Part shown: positions 1-5,216 of the stretch, one piece after another
Layout: each line of letters opens with the position of its first letter
Position numbering within the stretch: position 1 is the stretch's first letter
Assembly: GCA_905236325.1 (NCBI GenBank)
Contig: CAJOPJ010000034.1
Coordinates: 1 to 6,372 of the forward strand
Source: an uncultured Selenomonadaceae bacterium
Lineage (GTDB): Bacteria > Bacillota > Negativicutes > Selenomonadales > Selenomonadaceae
DNA length: 6,372 nucleotides
Direction of reading: 5' to 3'
Notes under the pieces: model-generated
What the model was told of the DNA's origin: nothing
What the model saw: only the letters and a program-made list of their open reading frames with translations
Database searches by the model: none
Position numbers and translations under genes: made by a program

Positions 1-236
1 ACAAAAAATATCAGCAGTTTGTGCAGAATTTTTTTGACTTGAAAGACGTAGATTATTTTATCTTGGAGGACGAAAAAAATAACATTGATGTTAAGCGCGT
101 AATAAATAATTTTCGCAAGTACGCAGTGCATATTTTGTTTACTGATGTTTATTCGCAGTTGCAAAGTCATCTTGAACAAGCAGGTTTTAAGGAAGGCGAG
201 GATTTCTTGAACGGCTTGCAATTAACTGACAGTTGA
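1..236 (+). CDS. C-terminal fragment of an unrecognised protein
   Basis: This reading frame is open to the left edge (codons in phase from position 3) and ends at TGA 234-236, so it shows the last 77 residues of a longer protein. A GTG at 21 lies in frame, but no ribosome binding site can be judged there and the frame stays open before it, so I treat the gene as truncated by the window. The tail is soluble, charged and mixed alpha/beta in look: an acidic stretch (ILEDEKNN), then a hydrophobic strand-like stretch (YAVHILFTDVYSQLQ), and a final AGFKEGEDFLNGLQL. That ending reminds me of C-terminal domains attached to some anaerobe methyltransferase or sugar-modifying proteins, where a short strand is followed by a helix and 'G-x-KEG-x-DF'. 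This is weak recall, not an assignment. It lies 47 nt before queA on the same strand and no terminator is visible between them. Confidence 0.6.
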   Translation, partial: KKYQQFVQNFFDLKDVDYFILEDEKNNIDVKRVINNFRKYAVHILFTDVYSQLQSHLEQAGFKEGEDFLNGLQLTDS

Positions 237-283
237 TAACTCCAAAGAATGACGACTTAAATTTAATTTAGAATGGAGAAAGT

Positions 284-1312
284 ATGTTACTTACTGATTT
301 TGATTACAATCTGCCTGAAGAACTTATTGCGCAGAAACCTATCGAACCGCGCAACGCTTCAAGGCTTATGATTTTAAATCCTGCAGATAAAACTATCGTG
401 CACGAACATTTTTATAACCTGAAAAATTTTTTAAAGCCGAGCGACACACTGATTTTTAATGACACGCGCGTTATTCCGGCAAGACTTATCGGTCACAAAA
501 ATACAGGCGCAAGGATTGAAATTTTTTTACTGCGCAGGATTGACGCTTCGACTTGGGAAACTTTGGTTAAGCCCGGCAAAAAAGCGCAGGAAGATACTGA
601 AATTTTTTTCAGCGACGAACTCAGTTGCAAAATTGTCGGACGCACGGATTTTGGCGGGCGAATCGTTCAATTCAATTTCACCGGCGTTTTTGAGGAAATT
701 TTGGACAAACTTGGCGAAACTCCCCTGCCACCATACATTCATGAAAAACTTGACGACGCTGAACGCTATCAAACTGTTTACAATCGCGAACGCGGTTCAG
801 CTGCCGCGCCGACTGCCGGCTTGCACTTCACAACTGAACAAATGACTGAACTTAAAAATCTTGGCGTAAAACTTGGCTTTGTAACTTTGCATGTCGGTCT
901 TGGAACTTTCAGACCTGTGCAGGTTGAAAATATTGAACAGCACGATATGCACGAAGAATATTACACTGTGCCACCGGAAACTGCGAAATTGATTCACAAT
1001 ACAAAATTGCAAGGCGGACGCGTTATTGCTGTCGGTACTACTTCGGTCAGGACTTTGGAAAGTGCGGCGATTGATAAAAATTCTGTCAAAATTGGCAGCG
1101 ATTCAACAAAAATTTTTATTTATCCCGGCTACGACTTCAAAATTGTGGACGCAATGATTACAAACTTTCACCTGCCAAAGTCAACTTTAATTATGTTGGT
1201 TAGTGCATTTGCAGGCAGAGATTTTACTTTAGCTGCTTATAAAACTGCAGTTGAAGAACGCTACAGATTTTTCAGTTTTGGCGACGCAATGTTCATAACA
1301 CACAGATTGTAA
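284..1312 (+). CDS. queA: S-adenosylmethionine:tRNA ribosyltransferase-isomerase (QueA)
   Basis: QueA is a cytosolic enzyme that transfers and isomerises the ribosyl part of S-adenosylmethionine onto 7-aminomethyl-7-deazaguanine at the wobble position of GUN-anticodon tRNAs. The product is epoxyqueuosine, the next-to-last queuosine intermediate. The 342-residue protein is full length for the family. Visible family blocks are LPEELIAQKPIEPRNASRLM (10-29), NDTRVIPARL (59-68), WETLVKPGKK (91-100), LPPYIHEKLDDAERYQTVY (148-166), GSAAAPTAGLHF (171-182), LHVGLGTFRPV (202-212), GTTSVRTLE (251-259), ITNFHLPKSTLIMLVSAFAG (292-311) and RFFSFGDAMFI (328-338). The ATG at 284 is preceded by GGAGA (275-279) at suitable spacing. 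Of the tRNAs encoded here, tRNA-Asp(GTC) is a classical queuosine substrate. The usual partner tgt is not adjacent, since the gene is followed at once by its own terminator. Assignment is secure. Confidence 0.97.
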   Translation: MLLTDFDYNLPEELIAQKPIEPRNASRLMILNPADKTIVHEHFYNLKNFLKPSDTLIFNDTRVIPARLIGHKNTGARIEIFLLRRIDASTWETLVKPGKKAQEDTEIFFSDELSCKIVGRTDFGGRIVQFNFTGVFEEILDKLGETPLPPYIHEKLDDAERYQTVYNRERGSAAAPTAGLHFTTEQMTELKNLGVKLGFVTLHVGLGTFRPVQVENIEQHDMHEEYYTVPPETAKLIHNTKLQGGRVIAVGTTSVRTLESAAIDKNSVKIGSDSTKIFIYPGYDFKIVDAMITNFHLPKSTLIMLVSAFAGRDFTLAAYKTAVEERYRFFSFGDAMFITHRL

Positions 1313-1319
1313 ATTTTTT

Positions 1320-1343
1320 ACTGCCGCATTGGCAGTTTTTTTT
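1320..1343 (+). terminator. Rho-independent terminator of queA
   Basis: A perfect 6-bp stem ACTGCC (1320-1325) / GGCAGT (1331-1336) closes a 5-nt loop. The T-run spans 1336-1343, so its first T is the last stem base. The stem begins 8 nt after the queA stop codon. The tract on the other side (AAATTTTTT) would not give a U-tail in the leftward direction, so this terminator serves the rightward transcript. Confidence 0.85.
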
Positions 1344-1347
1344 GTAC

Positions 1348-1378
1348 AAAAAAATCGACAAGTTTTTGACTTGCCGAT
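1348..1378 (-). terminator. Rho-independent terminator of the ffh-rpsP-khpA unit
   Basis: Read on the minus strand, ATCGGCAAGT and ACTTGTCGAT form a 10-bp stem with one G-U pair around a 5-nt loop (plus-strand arms 1354-1363 and 1369-1378). A T-run follows, complementary to A 1348-1354. It lies 11 nt after the khpA stop codon and ends the leftward operon. Together with the queA terminator it forms a compact convergent pair. Confidence 0.87.
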
Positions 1379-1389
1379 AAAAAAATTTT

Positions 1390-1617
1390 TCAGTCGATAT
1401 CAACTGTAACTTTTTTGTTTTCGCGAGTTGCGGCAGATTTAACAATTGTGCGAATTGATTTAGCAATACGACCTTGCTTGCCGATAACTCTGCCCATGTC
1501 TTCCTGCGCGACGTGGAGTTTTAAAACTGTGCGATCTTCTTCTTCAACAATTTCAACTTCAACAGCGTCGGGATTTTCAACCAGTGCTTTTGCCAGCACT
1601 TTCAAAAGTTCTTGCAT
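1390..1617 (-). CDS. khpA: KH-domain RNA-binding protein KhpA (YlqC family)
   Basis: KhpA is a small one-domain KH protein that binds RNA, usually as a homodimer or with KhpB/Jag. In streptococci it affects cell elongation and division, and in other Firmicutes it acts as a general RNA-binding factor. The 75-residue length is typical. The KH signature is clear: a helix with LAKALVENPDAVEVE (8-22), a strand, then DMGRVIGKQGRIAKSIRT (40-57). This carries the nucleic-acid-binding GxxG loop (G-K-Q-G), followed by a second helix and the strand KKVTVDI. The ATG start has GAGGT (plus-strand 1626-1630) 8 nt upstream. It is the last gene of the leftward unit, 31 nt after rpsP, which is its usual neighbour. 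RimM, TrmD and L19 genes, which commonly follow, are absent because a terminator comes next. Confidence 0.94.
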   Translation of the reverse strand: MQELLKVLAKALVENPDAVEVEIVEEEDRTVLKLHVAQEDMGRVIGKQGRIAKSIRTIVKSAATRENKKVTVDID

Positions 1618-1648
1618 TGTCCATTACCTCGATCTTGCAAAAACAAAA

Positions 1649-1924
1649 TTAAGCCTTTTTGCTTTTGCGTTCTTCGTGAATTTTTTTCATAATGCCCACT
1701 TTGCTGAGTAGTGAGCGGACTGTATCTGTCGGCTGTGCGCCATTGCGGAGCCAATTCATGACTTTTTCTTCGTCAACATTGATAAGCGCAGGATTTTTAG
1801 TAGGATCGTAGTTGCCGAGAATTTCAATAAAGCGTCCGTCACGTGGCGAACGACTATCTGCCGCCACAATGCGATAGAAAGGCTGACGCTTTGCGCCCAT
1901 GCGATTAAGTCTAAGTTTTACCAA
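1649..1924 (-). CDS. rpsP: 30S ribosomal protein bS16 (RpsP)
   Basis: This is ribosomal protein bS16, which binds 16S rRNA in the 5' and central domains and aids 30S assembly. I choose the TTG at 1924-1922 as start, giving 91 residues beginning MVKLRLNRMGAKRQPFYRIV. The family normally starts M(A)VKIRLxRMGAK, and an AAAGGTGG Shine-Dalgarno (plus-strand 1933-1940) sits 8 nt before this TTG. Two tandem GTG codons upstream (1936 and 1933) lie inside that Shine-Dalgarno and have no site of their own. Other family blocks are ADSRSPRDGRFIEILGNYDP, INVDEEKVMNWLRNGAQPTD and TVRSLLSKVGIMKK, with a basic tail. It sits between ffh and khpA, the usual Firmicute order. Identity is secure; the start is inferred. 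Confidence 0.96.
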   Translation of the reverse strand: MVKLRLNRMGAKRQPFYRIVAADSRSPRDGRFIEILGNYDPTKNPALINVDEEKVMNWLRNGAQPTDTVRSLLSKVGIMKKIHEERKSKKA

Positions 1925-1932
1925 TTTTTTCA

Positions 1933-1940
1933 CCACCTTT
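1933..1940 (-). promoter_or_regulatory. Shine-Dalgarno that decides the rpsP start
   Basis: The minus-strand motif AAAGGTGG (one mismatch to AAGGAGG-type sites) lies 8 nt upstream of TTG 1924-1922. It overlaps the two GTG codons that would otherwise be annotated as starts, which favours the shorter 91-residue protein. Confidence 0.7.
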
Positions 1941-1957
1941 ACTTTAATTTTAAGGTT

Positions 1958-3388
1958 TTATTTTTTGAAGGGAAACTTTCCGCCAAGCCCACCTAAAAGT
2001 CCGCCGAGATTCGGCAACATTGGGGTAGCGGTGCGTTTTTTAGACTTGCCCTTCTTACCTTTGGCTTTTTTAGATGACTGCTGATTAGAGCGCAGTCCCA
2101 TTTGACGCATCATTTTACGCATTTCATCAAATTGTTTCAGCAGTTTGTTGACATCTGAAACTTGAGTTCCGCTGCCTGCGGCAATGCGTTTGCGTCTTTT
2201 TGCGTCAATAATATCTGTATTGGCGCGTTCTTTCGGCGTCATTGACAGGATAATTGCTTCCATGTGCTTAACTTCCTTGCCGTCAAGGTCTAAATCCACG
2301 CCGGCAAGTTTTTTCTTTAAGTTGCCCATGCCGGGAATCATACCAATTAAGTCGCTGAGCGAACCGAGCTTTTTAATCTGCTGAAGTTGCGAAAGAAAAT
2401 CCTGCAATGTAAATTCATCAGCCTTGATTTTCTTAACCATTTTTTCGGCAGTTTTAGCGTCAATTGTAGATTGCGCCTTTTCAATCAGGGATAAAACATC
2501 GCCCATTCCCAAAATTCTGGACGACATTCTGTCCGGATGAAAAATTTCCAGCGGCTCAATCTTTTCGCCCATTCCGACAAATTTAATTGGACAACCTGTT
2601 GCGGCTTTAATGGAAAGTGCCGCACCACCGCGTGCGTCGCCGTCCAACTTAGTTAAGACTACGCCGTCAACGTCAAGCGTATTGTGAAAAGTTTCCGCAA
2701 CATTCACAGCTTCTTGACCAATCATTGCGTCGACTACAAGCAAAATCTCATGCGGATTGACTGCAGTTTTAATGTCTTTAAGTTCCTGCATCAATTTTTC
2801 ATCAATCTGCAAGCGACCTGCCGTGTCGATTATCAAAACATCGCGTGCGTGCGAATCAGCAAATTTCAAGCTGTCTTTTGCAATCTGCACTGCGTCCTGA
2901 ATATCTTCAGTAAAGACAGGCACTTCAACCTGTTCACCGACAACTTGCAACTGCTTAATCGCCGCCGGTCTGTAAATATCGGCTGCGACAAGTGCAGGAC
3001 GCTTACCTTGCTTTTTCAACGCAAGCGCAAGTTTTGCCGCCGAAGTTGTCTTTCCTGAGCCTTGAAGTCCAACCATTAAAATTACTGTCGGCGGTTTTGA
3101 GGAAATATTTATCTTCGCAGTTTTGCCGCCAAGCAGCGCAGTCAATTCTTCATCGACAATTTTTATAACTGACTGCGCAGGAGTCAACTTGCTTAAAATT
3201 TCTGTATCGACTGCGCGTGCCTTAACATTTTTTTCAAATTGCCGAACAATTTTGTAATTAACATCGGCGGAAAGGAAAGCCATTCGCACTTCCTTAAGCG
3301 CAATGTCAACATCTTTTTCAGTTAATTTGCCGTGTCCGCGAAGTTTGCGGAAGGCTTCTTGAATGTTTTGTGTTAAATCTTCAAACAA
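1958..3388 (-). CDS. ffh: Signal recognition particle protein Ffh (SRP54)
   Basis: Ffh is the SRP GTPase. It binds 4.5S/6S SRP RNA and hydrophobic signal sequences on nascent chains and delivers them to the receptor FtsY at the membrane. The 476 residues contain an N domain (about 1-88), a G domain with G1 GLQGSGKTT (107-115), DIYRPAA (137-143), DTAGR (188-192), TKLDGDARGG (246-255) and GMGE (272-275), and a methionine-rich M domain (about 325-434). The M domain has the finger-loop region MIPGMGNLKK and the RNA-binding RRKRIAAGSG (398-407). A lysine-rich and then glycine-rich tail follows, as is common in the family. The start is TTG 3388-3386: it matches the family N-terminus (MFEDLTQ) and has AAGGCGGT upstream. 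YlxM, the usual upstream partner, is missing; a tRNA-Cys gene lies there instead. It is followed by rpsP after a gap of about 33 nt. Confidence 0.98.
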   Translation of the reverse strand: MFEDLTQNIQEAFRKLRGHGKLTEKDVDIALKEVRMAFLSADVNYKIVRQFEKNVKARAVDTEILSKLTPAQSVIKIVDEELTALLGGKTAKINISSKPPTVILMVGLQGSGKTTSAAKLALALKKQGKRPALVAADIYRPAAIKQLQVVGEQVEVPVFTEDIQDAVQIAKDSLKFADSHARDVLIIDTAGRLQIDEKLMQELKDIKTAVNPHEILLVVDAMIGQEAVNVAETFHNTLDVDGVVLTKLDGDARGGAALSIKAATGCPIKFVGMGEKIEPLEIFHPDRMSSRILGMGDVLSLIEKAQSTIDAKTAEKMVKKIKADEFTLQDFLSQLQQIKKLGSLSDLIGMIPGMGNLKKKLAGVDLDLDGKEVKHMEAIILSMTPKERANTDIIDAKRRKRIAAGSGTQVSDVNKLLKQFDEMRKMMRQMGLRSNQQSSKKAKGKKGKSKKRTATPMLPNLGGLLGGLGGKFPFKK

Positions 3389-3417
3389 AGTTACAACCGC
3401 CTTGTTGAAATATAATA

Positions 3418-3441
3418 GGCACTACCGTTTTAAGCAGTGCC
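3418..3441 (-). terminator. Hairpin between tRNA-Cys and ffh, possible weak terminator
   Basis: On the minus strand, GGCACTGC and GTAGTGCC form an 8-bp stem (one G-U pair) around an 8-nt loop. TATTATATTT follows, an interrupted U-tract. It begins 15 nt after the encoded CCA of tRNA-Cys. The U-tract is poor, so it may end only part of the tRNA transcripts, or mark an RNase processing point between the tRNA precursor and the ffh message. I found no good promoter between it and ffh, which favours readthrough. Confidence 0.5.
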
Positions 3442-3456
3442 GCAAATTTTCAAATT

Positions 3457-3530
3457 TGGAGGCGACACCCAGAATCGGACTGGGGATAGAGATTTTGCAG
3501 ACCTCGGCCTTACCACTTGGCTATGTCGCC
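3457..3530 (-). tRNA. tRNA-Cys (anticodon GCA)
   Basis: The minus strand folds as a full cloverleaf of 74 nt including encoded CCA. The acceptor is GGCGACA/TGTCGCC (7 perfect pairs) with discriminator T73, the cysteine identity base. The D arm is GCC/GGC with loop AAGTGGTAA keeping G18G19. The anticodon stem is GAGGT/ATCTC (one G-U pair) with loop CTGCAAA, giving anticodon GCA (plus-strand 3496-3498). The variable region is TATC, and the T stem is CCCAG/CTGGG. The overall pattern is close to the Bacillus tRNA-Cys as I remember it. The odd feature is the T loop TCCGATT: position 55 is C (plus-strand G3478) where almost all tRNAs have T that becomes pseudouridine. It is second in a tRNA pair, 17 nt after tRNA-Asp, and precedes ffh. 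Confidence 0.95.
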
Positions 3531-3547
3531 GGTAACAATAAATAAAA

Positions 3548-3624
3548 TGGCGACCCGGATCGGACTTGAACCGACGACCTCCGCCGTGACAGGGCGGCAT
3601 TCTAACCAACTAAACTACCGGGCC
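3548..3624 (-). tRNA. tRNA-Asp (anticodon GTC)
   Basis: This is a 77-nt minus-strand cloverleaf with encoded CCA. The acceptor is GGCCCGG/CCGGGTC (one G-U pair) with discriminator G73. The D arm is GTTT/GAAT with loop AGTTGGTTA. The anticodon stem is CCGCC/GGCGG with loop CTGTCAC, giving GTC (plus-strand 3588-3590). The variable loop is AGGTC, and the T arm is GTCGG/CCGAT with canonical loop TTCAAGT. G73 and GTC are aspartate identity elements. Its wobble G34 is a normal target of the queuosine pathway that includes QueA, encoded in this window. It is the first transcribed gene of the leftward unit, with about 34 nt of leader after the predicted start site. Confidence 0.97.
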
Positions 3625-3664
3625 GTTCAATCTATTCTGCTGACTTCAATCAATCAACGGCGCA

Positions 3665-3693
3665 ATTATAACCGCAAAAAATCATTAAGTCAA
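3665..3693 (-). promoter_or_regulatory. Strong promoter for tRNA-Asp/tRNA-Cys (and probably ffh)
   Basis: On the minus strand, TTGACT (-35, plus-strand 3688-3693) is followed by a 17-nt spacer and a perfect TATAAT (-10, plus-strand 3665-3670). The predicted start is near 3658, about 34 nt before tRNA-Asp. Just upstream of the -35 box is an A7T7 tract (3695-3708) and further A/T-rich sequence, resembling an UP element as seen at stable-RNA promoters. This is the only convincing promoter I see for the whole leftward unit. Confidence 0.88.
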
Positions 3694-3694
3694 G

Positions 3695-3708
3695 AAAAAA
3701 ATTTTTTT
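3695..3708. promoter_or_regulatory. A7T7 tract, UP-element-like or bent DNA
   Basis: A perfect self-complementary run of seven A then seven T sits directly upstream of the -35 box of the tRNA promoter. Such tracts bend DNA and can contact the RNA polymerase alpha C-terminal domain. It also lies in the upstream region of the divergent HAD gene, for which I could not identify clear -35 and -10 boxes. Function is inferred from position only. Confidence 0.45.
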
Positions 3709-3780
3709 GCCGAATTTTGCAGGAATTTTTTTATTTGCAGTGAAATTTTACGCAAAACATTTGAAAGGAAGTTTGAGAAT

Positions 3781-4467
3781 TTGCGAGGAGTACTTTTTGA
3801 TTTTAATGGAACATTGCTGTTTGACGGCAAATTGCAAGATGAATCTTGGCATGAATTTTTGGAACACAAAGTCGGCAGAAAAATTGACGCTGCAGAATAT
3901 CAAAAAAATATGTCGGGCGCGGCAAATGAAATAGAGGCGTTAAGCTACTTCATGGGCGAAAAACTTACTCAAGCGCAGGCTGAGGCTTTGGAGGAAGAGA
4001 AGGAAATTATCTACCGCGCAAAATGTCTTGCACTTGGTGATAATTTTCAACTTGCGCCTGGTCTTCCAAATTTTCTTGACGCGCTTAAGGAAAATAAAAT
4101 TCCATTCAACTTGGCTAGTGCGTCGGTTATGTCGAATATAAATTTTTTCTTTGAGCACTTGAATTTAGGCAACTGGTTCAACATTGATTATGTTGTTCAT
4201 AAGGACGGCAAAATTCCCAGCAAACCTGCGCCGGATATGTACTTAAAAGCTGCTGAAGTTATTGGCTTGGAAGTTTCTGACTGCGTGATTTTTGAAGATT
4301 CACGCATGGGCATTAAAGCTGCTAAGTCTGCAAATGCAAAAAAAATTATCGGCGTGACTTCTTCAAATGATGCTGCAACTTTAAAAAACTATGGCGCATT
4401 TGATACAATTCCTGACTACACCGACTTGAATAAAATCTTGCAATTTGTTTTGGAGGAGGAAAATTAA
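3781..4467 (+). CDS. HAD-superfamily phosphohydrolase/phosphoglucomutase-like enzyme
   Basis: This is a 228-residue HAD-family enzyme close in layout to beta-phosphoglucomutase and sugar-phosphate phosphatases. Motif I is VLFDFNGTL (4-12) with nucleophile D7. A helical cap follows (about 15-85), then motif II NLASASV (110-116), motif III K148 in PSKPAPDMY and motif IV FEDSRMGIKAA (171-181) with E172/D173. The second acidic residue of motif I, normally Asp, is Asn (N9); it acts as general acid/base in typical members. I choose TTG 3781 as start because GGAAG (3767-3771) lies 9 nt upstream and the protein then begins directly at the first strand. The frame is open farther left, but only across the antisense of the tRNA genes. 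Its stop codon abuts deoD, so it is probably co-transcribed and may act on a pentose or nucleotide phosphate. The substrate is unknown. Confidence 0.88.
   Translation: MRGVLFDFNGTLLFDGKLQDESWHEFLEHKVGRKIDAAEYQKNMSGAANEIEALSYFMGEKLTQAQAEALEEEKEIIYRAKCLALGDNFQLAPGLPNFLDALKENKIPFNLASASVMSNINFFFEHLNLGNWFNIDYVVHKDGKIPSKPAPDMYLKAAEVIGLEVSDCVIFEDSRMGIKAAKSANAKKIIGVTSSNDAATLKNYGAFDTIPDYTDLNKILQFVLEEEN
4452..4459 (+). promoter_or_regulatory. Strong Shine-Dalgarno of deoD inside the HAD gene end
   Basis: GGAGGAGG lies within the last codons of the HAD gene, 8 nt before the deoD ATG (4468). The run of Glu codons at the HAD C-terminus (LEEEN) partly encodes this site. The HAD stop codon TAA (4465-4467) directly touches the deoD start, which suggests translational coupling. 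Confidence 0.8.
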
Positions 4468-5211
4468 ATGTCTTTGCACAATTCAGCTGAATTTGGCGAA
4501 ATTGCCGAAAAAATTTTATTGCCAGGTGATCCGCTCAGGGCTAAGTACATTGCAGAAAATTTCTTAACCGACGCAAAATGCTATACCGAAATCCGCAATG
4601 TTTATGGCTACACCGGAACTTACAAAGGTGTTGAAGTTTCTGTTCAAGCTACAGGAATGGGCGTGCCGAGTTTTTCAATTTATGCGCATGAATTGGTTTA
4701 TAATTATGGCGTGAAAAAATTAGTACGCGTGGGAACTTGTGGCGGTATGCATGAAGATTTAAATTTAAGCGACATTGTCATTGCACAGGGCAGTTCAACC
4801 GATTCAAGCATTGTTAAGCAAACTTTTGGCAACGCAATAAATTTTTCATTGCTGGCTGATTTTGATTTGCTTACTAAAGCCGTCCTCAACGCAAAAAATC
4901 TCAATATTCCTGTCAAAGTCGGCAATGTTATTTGCACAGATTATTTTTATAATGACTACAGTAACGCGCAGGGAATTTTTACTTCCAATGGCTTGACGCT
5001 TGACCAAAAAATGATTCGGCATGGAATTTTGGCTGTTGAAATGGAATCTGCCGCGCTTTATATGCTTTGTGCCGCCGCGCAAGTTCAAGGCTTGGCAATT
5101 TTCACAGTCAGCGATCACATTGTTAAAAACCTGCACGCTACGCCAAAAGAACGCGAAACTGATTATAACGACATGATTAAAATTGCGCTTGAAACTATAA
5201 TTCAGGATTGA
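4468..5211 (+). CDS. deoD: Purine nucleoside phosphorylase, DeoD type
   Basis: DeoD reversibly splits purine (deoxy)ribonucleosides with phosphate into base and (deoxy)ribose-1-phosphate, as a cytosolic hexamer in purine salvage. The protein has 247 residues; E. coli DeoD has 239. Visible active-site elements are H4, GDPLRAKYIAE (20-30, phosphate-binding R24), R43, TGMGVPSFSIYAHEL (62-76), VRVGTCG (86-92, R87), TDYFY (157-161), GILAVEMESAALY (186-198), TVSDHI (213-218, general-acid Asp216) and RETDYNDMIKIALE (229-242). The segment after TDYFY is about 11 residues longer than in the E. coli enzyme as I remember it, next to the nucleoside site. The start has a strong ribosome binding site. It lies between the HAD gene (abutting) and ybaK (5-nt gap). 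The adjacent phosphohydrolase could handle sugar or nucleotide phosphates of the same route, which is inference. Confidence 0.96.
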   Translation: MSLHNSAEFGEIAEKILLPGDPLRAKYIAENFLTDAKCYTEIRNVYGYTGTYKGVEVSVQATGMGVPSFSIYAHELVYNYGVKKLVRVGTCGGMHEDLNLSDIVIAQGSSTDSSIVKQTFGNAINFSLLADFDLLTKAVLNAKNLNIPVKVGNVICTDYFYNDYSNAQGIFTSNGLTLDQKMIRHGILAVEMESAALYMLCAAAQVQGLAIFTVSDHIVKNLHATPKERETDYNDMIKIALETIIQD

Positions 5212-5216
5212 GGATT

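Noticed and set aside
233..263. Possible queA promoter TTGATA (233-238) with TTAAAT (258-263)
   Set aside because: The spacer is 19 nt and the -10 match is weak in an A/T-rich gap, so it is not better than background. queA may be read from upstream.
1925..1936. Longer rpsP start at the tandem GTG codons
   Set aside because: The GTG codons lie in the Shine-Dalgarno itself and the added residues are not part of bS16 N-termini.
2684..3058. A 124-codon plus-strand open frame inside ffh
   Set aside because: It is antisense to the conserved G domain of ffh, has no recognisable domain and no ribosome binding site. The same applies to the other short antisense frames inside queA, deoD and livM.
3411..3416. 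Perfect TATAAT on the plus strand between ffh and tRNA-Cys
   Set aside because: No -35-like hexamer lies at 16-18 nt, and transcription from it would only run antisense through the tRNA genes. The region is A/T-rich enough for a chance match.
3412..3440. Possible separate minus-strand promoter for ffh using TATTAT at 3412-3417
   Set aside because: The hexamer 17 nt upstream (GCACTG) bears no likeness to TTGACA and lies within the hairpin stem. Shifted spacings were no better.
3517..3780. In-frame upstream extension of the HAD gene to about position 3517
   Set aside because: The extension would be translated from the antisense of both tRNA genes and the divergent promoter. It has no family similarity, and TTG 3781 has a well-placed Shine-Dalgarno and the expected HAD N-terminus.
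5208..5216. TTG 5208 as ybaK start
   Set aside because: It overlaps the deoD stop, leaves almost no spacing from the AGGA site, and adds residues before the normal family start. ATG 5217 fits better.
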